Shown in pieces: positions 55,991 to 64,000 of a DNA stretch of 64,000 bases. A program made the translations under genes and the position numbers. Origin of the DNA: Branchinecta lynchi (taxonomy: Eukaryota; Arthropoda; Branchiopoda; Anostraca; Branchinectidae). The first letter of the stretch is position 1; each line of letters opens with the position of its first letter. Below the pieces are notes generated by a model. That model did not search any database. It was not told where the DNA came from and was given only the letters and a program-made list of their open reading frames with translations. The DNA is taken from positions 18,042,489 to 18,106,488 of the forward strand of contig JAKZAP010000022.1 in the NCBI GenBank assembly GCA_023053575.1, in the 5' to 3' direction.

Positions 55991-56103
55991 GATATTCTTT
56001 CCATTTATACCATCCTGTAAATATTATCGACTCAATTAATTGTAAGTCTTACACCTCCCCCCCCCCCCAAACCAGTTTAGGTTCCAGAAAGGGATAGGTG
56101 CAC

Positions 56104-56116
56104 ACTATGCACATTA
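56104..56116. repeat. Left TSD of the mini-PLE
   Basis: ACTATGCACATTA, identical to 56262-56274. Confidence 0.9.
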
Positions 56117-56261
56117 AATATTCTTTGAGCCCAAGCTGACTTTGAAACAGTTATCCAATATAAATATTGGAAGCCTGACGAGGACCCTTGCCAAGAAGGG
56201 CCGAAATATCGCTTATGAAGAATCTTAGCTGACGTATCCGTAGAAAACATTGCTGGAATAA
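56117..56261 (+). mobile_element. 145-bp non-autonomous PLE derivative
   Basis: It opens with the 'aatattctttgagcccaagc' extension found at 47502-47537, passes a short linker into the hammerhead-like motif, then 'gctgacgtatccgt' and an 'acattg..gaataa' end as in 51440-51473. There is no ORF. The exact 13-bp TSD shows it moved as a unit, presumably using the PLE machinery in trans. Confidence 0.8.
56171..56214 (+). ncRNA. Hammerhead-ribozyme-like motif in the mini-PLE
   Basis: AAGC (56171-56174), CUGACGA (56175-56181), the same stem II as 51385-51428, GAAA (56203-56206), UAUC, GCUU (56211-56214). Relative to the full element, one base changed on each side of stem I (C to A, G to U), so pairing is kept. 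Confidence 0.7.
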
Positions 56262-56274
56262 ACTATGCACATTA
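56262..56274. repeat. Right TSD of the mini-PLE
   Basis: ACTATGCACATTA, identical to 56104-56116. Confidence 0.9.
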
Positions 56275-56289
56275 TCTGATTCCAAATTT

Positions 56290-57370
56290 AATGTCGAGTG
56301 TTGATGAATATAGCAAGGCTCTTGTTTTTGCGGGTCTTGACCCGAGAGCATTCGACTCGGGAATTCATGCACAAATCCTGTCAAGTGCTTATCACAGAGG
56401 AGTTAATTCTTCAGTTATACATGCAATGCGTTCCATGTACAGAAAATTAAATGTGCAAGTTAAAGTTCAAAGGGGGGGGGGGTCTACAATTGTTACGCCA
56501 CCTATCCCGGTTCGAAAAGGTATACGGCAAGGAGCTATTACGTCAACTCCTCTTTTGAATAACAAAGTTTTGGATGCACAAGAAAAAGCGATTATGACTT
56601 GTATTTTCCTATGACTAGCTGGACGAGTCATTGACAAATTCTACAGATGACATTTTAAATATTAGTCGCACAGTGACTGGAGTTGAATCAAATTTTCGGA
56701 TTCTTAATGCGGAATACAGAAAAATAGGTCTATCATTTAACAGTCTAAGACTGAAGTTATGATTTTTAATCGCCATCCTTCTGATGTGGTAAAAGTGGAT
56801 ACTGGTGGTCAGCCCTTGCAACCCAAGGAGTCTCTGACTTACATGGGTCTACCTCTGGGAACCAGTATCCTTACCACCCGTTCGCTTCAAAAAACATTTC
56901 TTCTCCTCGTCCAGCATACGGAGTCCTTGTTTCTATGAAATTGAAATTTAATAGATTTATTCTTGCTAAAATGTATAATTCCTTTGTAGCTCCGCACGTT
57001 ACTTCCGCACTTTTCATGCTCAGATTTGAAAGACATTCGCAAATCTTTTAACAAATATGTAAAGTATCTGCTGAGGGTTCCACCTTGGACAAGTAATAGC
57101 AGATTGTCTTCAAAGTATGAAGTAGCAAGGCCTATTTCTGTTATTCGGGAAAGGCGAGAGCGCTTTAAGCGCAACCTTAATGTAGCTCAGCAGATGCTTT
57201 ACTCAGTGTAAATTCTGTCAGTGTGTGTGGTTTTCTTTTTAAGTTTCTTGTGTTCTTTCCATACTTTCTGTTTCTATCTTTCATTTCTCTATTGTTTTTT
57301 TCTTCTTCTTCATTTAATTGCTCCGTCTTTTTGTACGTTTGTGCATTATGGTGGGCAATAAATCTATTAT
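56290..57370 (+). pseudogene. Decayed LINE reverse transcriptase, (ATT)n tail
   Basis: Residues match a LINE RT in broken frames: motif A region YSKALVFAGLDPRAFDSGIH, motif B region VRKGIRQGAITSTPLLNN, then NSTDDILNISRTVTGVESNF, where the catalytic tetrad normally written F/YADD reads STDD. IGLSFN follows, then AKMYNSFVAPHVTS, FNKYVKYLLRVPPWTSNSRL and RRERFKRNLNVAQQ, stop at 57209-57211. At least three frameshifts and several stops separate these. The 3' UTR ends 'gggcaataaatctattattatta' near 57377. Same clade as 54273-55374. Confidence 0.75.
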
Positions 57371-58004
57371 TATTATACTGTCATAGGTTTTACGAGCTCC
57401 CACAAAATATTTTATTTGGGTTCGATTGCTGACTCTATGTAGTCGTCTCTGATGAGGTACGCTTAGTAAATCTGAGACGTTATTTTCTGCTTTCGCCTCC
57501 TATAGCCTGACGTTAAAAGAAGGTTGAGATATGACGGTTTAGGCAGCAAGAGCCATCTGTACATGTACGATTCCCTTCTTCACACCTAGAGCTTGTCGTT
57601 GAAACAAAACCAGAAGACGAGGAGTCGACTAGGAGCTGTGTCAATGGGAGCTTTGCCGAAACGACGTCAGTGCACAAAGATTTCAAATTCATCCCCTTCG
57701 GAATTCATGATTGTTAATCAAAGATTTAAGGTGCTTATACGTGCTTTAAAAGACCGCTCTTGTTTATTCTGTCTTTTATAACATACCTAGCTCCCCTATG
57801 GAATTTTAAGCTTCTAAAATCACCTTTCTTCGTTGTTTAGTTTTGTTCCTAAGAACTTTTAGCGCTTTTTCGGCCTGCCGAGTTTTGCCCGTTACGCAAC
57901 TTAAAGTTTTGCCAGAATCTTCAACGTCCGCTGAGAAGTCTTGAACACACAGGGATATGAGGATCTTCTGTTTTTGAATTTTCTTATTTGCTTAGTTTTT
58001 CCAC

Positions 58005-58760
58005 TTTTTGGGATCCCAAAATGTAAGTGGAAGGATAAACATGACATCGCAAAAGTTGTCCGTCTGTCCGTCAGTCTTTTAGCCTGATAACTCTCGAAGG
58101 GACTAAGATATTTTGATGAAACTTGGTGTGAGGATTCTTTGCATCAACGGAAAGATCGTTAGCTCATTAGCTGTTTAAACAGCTAATGAGATAGTCGATT
58201 AAAGCGTAAGAAGACCTGCTGAACATGATTATGAAAACCATTGTCTTGCCGGACAGTTAGTTCGCCCGGAATCCGGCCAAAAACGGAAAGTATGTTAAAA
58301 GTAAAAGCTTTATTTGAAATTGACTAGATGTTCGATTTAGGGGCAAGAAGACATGCTGAACATTTCTGTGAGAATCATTTTCTAGCCGGACAAGTAGTTC
58401 GGCCGGAATCCGGCTGAAACCGAAAATTTTTGTAATAAGTAAATATTTTATTTGAAGTTGATTAGATGTCCTATAAAGGGGTAAGGAGATACGCTGAATT
58501 CGACATTGAGCTGTATTTTAAACCGGAAATTGGAATATGTAAGGCAGGAAGTTTCGATCAGGTTTGTCAAAATATATAAGTTAATGGGGTAATGATACAT
58601 GCTGAATCCATATTTGAACTTGGGTTTTCTCAGATGATTAGTTATTTGGCCTTAATCTGCTTCTAAATTTTAGTAGTAAAATATTCAACGAGTCTGGCGA
58701 AGACAAGACCCAATTCTCTGTATCAAATGTTACATTTTTTGGGATCCCATCGAATCCTTT
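58005..58760 (+). mobile_element. GGGATCCC-terminus element, both ends present
   Basis: Left end GGGATCCCAAAATGTAAGTG, right end (inward) GGGATCCCAAAAAATGTAAC, so TIRs of about 18 bp with a gap. Contains the GTCCGTCTGTCCGTC region, an 'agctcattagctgtttaaacagctaatgag' palindrome and about three diverged internal units. No ORF. Confidence 0.8.
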
Positions 58761-59769
58761 GGTCTTGTTAACCACGGCAAGCTCAGTTTTCAAATGTTTT
58801 GCGCCCAGCCGACGCGTCGGAGAGCAGAAAGGCTGGATAGAATCAACAAGCGCTAACAAGAAAATCGCTAAATTCAGATGCAAAGTATGGTATTTTCGAA
58901 AAAGATTCTGCTGTTCTACTTCATAGTGAAAATATCGTTTCTAGTAAGAGTTGTGCTTTAAGGATTTTGAAAGAGCTGAGTGCTTCATAAAAGCGCTGAG
59001 AATTGTTGTTTTCGGAATGTCGTGTCAGCAGTGTTTTTAAAAAATTACCTACTGACGTGCGGTCGAAGCCGTGGATCTGCACTCCTTCCGGTGTTTTCTA
59101 ACCGTTTTCCATGGTTACTCCCAGTTCTACTAGAAACCTAGCCTCGAAGACAGGGGATGGAAACAGAACACGCTATTTTGAGAGTGTGGCATGTTTACTA
59201 TAGCATTAGAAACTAGTCTACGAACACAGTATACCGAACTTGAGCACGCAGGTTTAAAGCCAAGTCGGCACTAATCTAAATACGCTCAGTGTCTGGTTCA
59301 TCCATGTTAGTCCGTGGCTATAGTGCGAACACACGATAAGGTTTTCCCGGCCAGATTTCCTGCACTTTCATCATCAAGTTGAAGAAGTTTCAACTTTTCC
59401 ATATGGAAGTGATGATGGTGCCGAAAATCCGGGCAGGAATTCCAGACCGGGAGCTCCCGATCCTGATCGTGTGTTCGCAACTTTAGTCGGACAAGGTGGT
59501 AGTCTCGATGGTAACATAGAAATTTGAATTAATAGATGCACGAGGCGTCTCACGCGCGTTGAAGAAAAGTTTACGGTGGTTCGACAGGGGAAAAGCTACA
59601 ATTTCTTTATTTAATGCAGCCTGCATATCACCGGACCTAGTTCTCACTGCTGAAGATAATGGAACAAATGCGTGAACGCAATTTCTCGATTTCGAGTTCG
59701 AAGAGCTCGAGAAAAGCTCGGTAAAGTGGAAGACATATTCTTGCAAATCTTGATTGAGACTGGTTTTAT

Positions 59770-60430
59770 TTTGAACCCAAAACGTACGTGACGAGATACC
59801 TATAACCTCGTAAAAGTTGTCTGTTCGGCTGTTCGTCCGTCTGTCAGCACGATAACTCTCGACGGGGTAGAAATATTTTGCTCAGACTTGGTACGAGGAT
59901 TCATAGGGTCAAAGAACAGGTCAAGTTCGTAGATCAGCCCTGCAGCCGTATATTTAGGGGTGGGGGAGGGGGGGGGGGGTCAAATTAGGGCGAAATAAAA
60001 ATAAGTTTTGAAGCTAATGAGATAGTCGTTTTGTGGGTAAGATGAATACTGAAACCAAAACCGAGCTTTTTCTCCTGCCGGACAAAAAGTTCAGCCGGAA
60101 TCCATTTGAAACTGGAACTTTGGTATAAGTTAAAAGTTGCTTCTGAAGTCGATTGGACATTCAGTAGTGGGGTAAGGAGACACGATGAATCAGTTTTGAA
60201 CATTGTTTTTTTTTTGCAGTACAAGTAGTTCATCCAGAATCCGGTAAAAATTAGAAATTTTAACTCGATTGAAGACTCGATATGGGGCAAAGAAACATGC
60301 GTAGTCCATTTCTGAACTTGATTTCCTTGACGGATAAGCAGTTCACCGGGAAAACGGCCAAGACCGGAATTTGTTCAAGTAAAAGTGTTTTTCTCTGAAG
60401 TCGACTAGAGATTCCATTCAAGAGTAAAGA
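59770..60430 (+). mobile_element. GGGATCCC-family element, degraded ends
   Basis: Begins 'gaacccaaaacgtacgtgacg', includes 'acgataactctcgacggggta' and several diverged internal units, and fades at about 60430 without a clear right terminus. Confidence 0.65.
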
Positions 60431-60444
60431 CAAGAGTTGAAAGC

Positions 60445-60456
60445 TCATATGGCACT
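60445..60456. repeat. Isolated ATGGCACTTGCA motif
   Basis: Matches the terminus of the CAAGTGCCAT family. No further family sequence follows. Confidence 0.3.
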
Positions 60457-61199
60457 TGCAAGAATAGGCAAAATGTTTGTGGGAGTTTTTTGTTTGGGAG
60501 TTTTGTACAGAGTCAAATGTTATTTTATTATAGGCTACACTAGTAAGTAAAAAGTACTGTAAAAGGCATTTCTAGAACTGCTCTTCTTCGTTGGGCGGTT
60601 CAATGGTCTTCAATATGGTTTCGAAATTTATATCAAGTACGTTTCTTCTTTGAATTGTTGCTGCGTAATTTTCCGTTTCGAGGAGACGGACCTCTGCTTC
60701 GTCTAGGGTTTCGCCTGCTAGTAGCTAGAAGGTATCGTTTGATAAAAAGTACATTTCGACCTTGCGGTGAAGATGCGCACTTTAAGGGAGCTAGAACCTC
60801 ATTTGTAAGCAAAACCCTTGAGGCAGAAAATGGTAATGGGCTCATGGGGATCATGAAAATGCATATTTTGCTTAAAAGTGTTTTTCTTAATTTGCGGTCA
60901 TGATTGGTACTTTAAGGAATGGTTTGATTTGTAAAGTGGCGATTTCTAAGCCAATCTGAGACTCGTTTTTGTTGCAATAGCGCTGCCGCATCGCTGCTGC
61001 AGCACTTTTTTGCTTTTGCATAATATGCGTTGCAGCACCTTGCAGGGAATCACGGACTTAGTCGGGGAGCAAGTCCGTGATTCTCGAGAAGCGCTGCCGT
61101 CTTCCTCGGAAGCGCTACAGTGCAAAAATGGATGTAGAAAGAATCTGTCCGGAATCGGCCGAGAAGTGGACCTGCAGCATGCAACAAAAACGAGGCTCT

Positions 61200-61690
61200 G
61201 GTCGAATTTCTAATATTCCAGCCAAGTTTCATCGCCCTAGCACACCTGGAAGTACCTTTACTTCACCCGAATTCCGGACTCCCTCTTAAACTCCCTCCAC
61301 AGTCGCCTGAGCCAATCCGGTTCTGTAAATGATTTATCCGGAGCATCTGTTAGTTATTCCCACAAAGTTCCATCCCGATCTCTCCAGTCTAAGCCGGTCA
61401 GGTACCCCCCCCCCCCCAGTTATTGTCGGATCCGGTCCGGACATAAAAAAAGATAACCAGAGACGTGTCCTCTGTCCAATTACAAAATTTCACTCAAATC
61501 CGATCACCCGTTCCAAAGATTGACTCCAAAGACACGACTCAATATTCCGGATTCCCCCTTCCTCTACTCCCACACGACTATCGGAACGAGTAAATTTGTA
61601 TTTACAAGTCAGTTTGATAGGGTCCCTGATACGCCTCCTAAGTTTCTTCGTGAAAATCCCCAGAACCGCCATCACAGGGGATCCTTCGTA
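61200..61690 (-). repeat. CAAGTGCCAT-family sequence, minus copy
   Basis: Reverse-complement phrases ('gccaagtttcatcgccctagc', 'gtcggatccggtccgga', 'gatcacccgttccaaag') with a C run at 61406-61416. Confidence 0.65.
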
Positions 61691-61894
61691 TCCCCAACCC
61701 TATATGCGTACAATTAGATAGATAAATATACACTTAAAAAAAATGCGATTACGTAAGTGTAATATATAAACTAAATTAAAATTATAAGATCCCAACCTCC
61801 ACAGCGGACCATAGATCGTGAAAATTTATCTGGAAACCACCGTTAATGGCGAATCACAGCGTCTTTTGCAATCGCAGTCGCTAGATGGCTTTAA

Positions 61895-62140
61895 TTTGAA
61901 TGAATGATTTTATTAAACAATTTCAAACACGCAAGTGTGGCATATAGAGTATAAAAGAAGAAAGAGGAAGAAGGAGAAAATAGTAGACGGTAAAGAGAGT
62001 TTTGATAAGTATCGAAGAATGACAGTTTAAGCCTTCTCATGTGTTTGCACTGCCAGTCTATCCTCTTTTAAATTAGTTCGCTAATAGTCTGGAGCCCCTT
62101 ATTAAACAGATATGAATAGGAATGTGCTCCGGGGGATCAA
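61895..62140 (-). mobile_element. Possible LINE 3' end, (ATTC)n tail, minus strand
   Basis: On the minus strand an AATAAAATCATTCATTCAAA end follows a non-coding stretch, like other LINE ends here. No protein match. Confidence 0.35.
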
Positions 62141-62429
62141 GCTTAATGGCGGCCAATTTGTATTCAAAGGATGTAAGATTCACCTCGACGGTTCCCCAAC
62201 ATCATTCACAGGTAATGGCAGAATCTCAAAAACGCGCCTCGTGGCAAAACCGCAGGAAATAAATTTTCCAGAAAATCTATCGGAGGCGGGGCGAATCTTT
62301 AACAGGACAAAAAAGGTCAAAATCCTGGCGATACGCCGGGTTGCGTCAAATTAAATTTTATTTATAACCCGTCTCGGTACAGACGGAGTATAGTAGAAAA
62401 AAAGAAACAACGCTACAACAACAACCATA

Positions 62430-62665
62430 GAGCCTGTTCCACGCTACTTACCGTGGTTACTACGGATGACGTCACTGCTGACGTCGGGGCTGGGCGAATC
62501 CAACCAATCACGTTACAGAGATGCGCAGTTACCACGCTCCCGAGAATAGTAAGCAAATAGTTATCATTTCGAGAAGGTTGGAACAGTCAGCGTAGTAACT
62601 GTTTACGACGTTGGAACGAAAATGGTAACTAATAGTTAATATTATTGGAAGGGTGGAACACGCTC
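62430..62665. mobile_element. MITE with GAGCGTGTTCC TIRs, TSD ATA
   Basis: GAGCCTGTTCCACGCTACTT faces AGGGTGGAACACGCTC. Flanks ATA (62427-62429) and ATA (62666-62668). TGACGTCA is at 62467-62474, the same place as in the copy at 35483-35789. Confidence 0.8.
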
Positions 62666-62956
62666 ATAATAATCAAAACTCACAATTTTCAGCACAGCCG
62701 CAGCAACTGGAACCCGTTGGTGGTTGTCCTGGCAGGGCCGCACATGAGACCGACGCTCACATTATGGTTGTCGTGGAGAAAGTTGCTGTTTTACAAATTG
62801 CCCACGGTTTTTAGTGGAGTGTTCCTTGGAACAATCCACCATTACGAGCGCTGAGGCAGGTTTTCGGCTTCCGGTTGCAGTGTATCACCAGTTCAAGTAT
62901 CATGTTGAAACTTGGTACACTTGTGGGTATTGGGGTCTAGTTCTGCCTTTTGAGGC

Positions 62957-62973
62957 CCCCCCCCCCCCCCCCC
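62957..62973. repeat. Poly-C run
   Basis: About 17 C in a row. A T-rich run follows at 63077-63108. Confidence 0.85.
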
Positions 62974-63668
62974 ATGCTCAACCGGTTCAAGGGGCAAATG
63001 CGCCCAGATTGACCAGTCAATAATATTCGTAACTTGAGCAGACCTGGACACAGGACAATGAATACTTGTAGATCTTTTTTTTTTTTTTTTTTATTTTTTT
63101 TTTTTTTATTCCTTCGTAGCTTTTTTTCATTTGTTCTTGCTTTGGATTGAACCAAAACAAGTGGCTACGTCTCCACCTCCAACTCAGTGAAGTTACTACA
63201 AAATTTACGTAAAAGTTTACCCTACTTTAACGTCACCTACACTTTCATCTTAAACCTATTTTCTTTGTAATTTATCATTATTTAACTTCTCCTTTCAAAA
63301 TTTTAATTTTTATATTAAATATTCTTGTAGTTGTATTTACGTATTTACTTGTAGATCTTAGGGCTGAGAAATTACTTTCAAAGTTGCACCTCCCCAACCC
63401 ACCCCATTCAAGGGCAACTGGGCCCAGATTGCTCAGGACTAAAGTTCGTTACCTGTGACAGGAATCCACAGGTATCAAGTTGAAACTTGATAGGTTTGTG
63501 AGCATTGAGGTCTCATTTTTCTTTTTGCGGGCATCAAACCACACACTCACTTGTTTCAGGGGCAATTGTGCCTAGCCTGCCCATATTTTTTTAAATGTTC
63601 TTAACTTGACAATAACTGGAGATAGCGATGAAATTCCTTTTGCTTTTGGCCGGGGTTGGGAATAGATA

Positions 63669-63964
63669 CCCGATGAAAGCCTGCGTAGTTGTATGGTAGT
63701 AGTACGAAAACGTTGCATGTAATACTATGTAATAGCAAAGAATACTATCATTTAATGTGCCTCAGACTGGTCCAATCTTATGTAGTAATATCTAGTAGCA
63801 TCCTGTCTTGCCATAGTAGCATCCGGTCTTGCTTATAGTAGCATATAGTAGTATGCAGTAACACGGTAGCCTTGAAGTAGAAGCATGTACTAGCATCGTT
63901 AGTACTGCATGCTACTTTTTCGTACTACTTCATAGTACTATTTTGAGATAAATTTTTCATCGGG
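63669..63964. mobile_element. MITE with CCCGATGAAA TIRs and TA flanks
   Basis: TACCCGATGAAA (63667-63678) faces TTTCATCGGGTA (63955-63966). The interior repeats 'agtagcat' and 'atagtagta' motifs in both orientations. No ORF. Confidence 0.7.
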
Positions 63965-64000
63965 TATGTGCAGTTGAACCACTCCTCACCCTCCCCGTTG

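Noticed and set aside
57438..57480. CUGAUGAGG segment flanked by CGUCU/AGACG that looks like another hammerhead
   Set aside because: No GAAA in the right place and no proper stem II or III. It has no PLE sequence around it.

Overview
This is a 64 kb piece of AT-rich nuclear DNA from an animal, probably an invertebrate. A crustacean or other arthropod is only my guess. It has no operons, ribosome binding sites or dense genes. It does have GT-AG splice signals, a Penelope-like retroelement with a GIY-YIG endonuclease, hAT transposase remnants, a FLYWCH zinc-finger fragment, many 5'-truncated non-LTR retrotransposon (LINE) ends and dozens of small inverted-repeat elements. Very little looks like host coding sequence.

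Host genes. The best supported gene is on the minus strand. Its last two coding exons, 43849-43574 and 36283-36045, join in phase across a 7.3 kb intron and encode the C-terminal part of a multi-pass membrane protein. Weaker candidate exons lie at 3749-3930 (-), 28160-28284 (-), 28414-28616 (+) and 52357-52470 (+).

Retroelements. A Penelope-like element (PLE) at 47502-51473 carries an RT plus GIY-YIG ORF and an inverted partial copy of its own 3' half. The composite is flanked by a 12-bp target-site duplication (TSD). Short hammerhead-ribozyme-like motifs sit in its terminal regions and recur at 18784-18922 and 56171-56214. The four-base stem I differs between copies but stays paired (CAGC/GCUG, AAGC/GCUU, GAGC/GCUC). 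The copy at 56117-56261 is a 145-bp mini-element with an exact 13-bp TSD. LINE remnants lie at about 5062, 17066, 20560, 24155, 27352, 30721, 42415, 46673, 54273, 55556 and 56290. Most end in their own short tandem tail, for example TACCT, AAACCT, CCTA or GATT units.

DNA transposons and repeats. Two large repeat families dominate. One has GGGATCCC termini and an internal tandem unit of about 137 bp (1-505, 4084-5060, 9977-10430, 19296-20475, 52723-52942, 53706-53960, 58005-58760, 59770-60430). The other has CAAGTGCCAT termini (8054-9360, 13590-14155, 30100-30720, 33040-33365, 34330-34690, 37285-38990, 45340-45915, 61200-61690). Two copies of a hAT element carry a 24-bp minisatellite (15420-16980 and, inverted, 32015-33010). 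Several MITEs show clear terminal inverted repeats (TIRs) and TSDs. Tandem satellites occupy 39850-41790.

The window reads as layered insertion: elements have landed inside other elements, and in several places a paralog elsewhere in the window shows the empty site. Stretches not listed (about 5500-6790, 11000-13300, 14400-15400, 25500-25930, 27550-28040, 34000-34330, 43210-43540, 43860-44950, 45920-46660, 51490-52350, 57380-58000, 58770-59760, 60440-61200) show nothing I can support.
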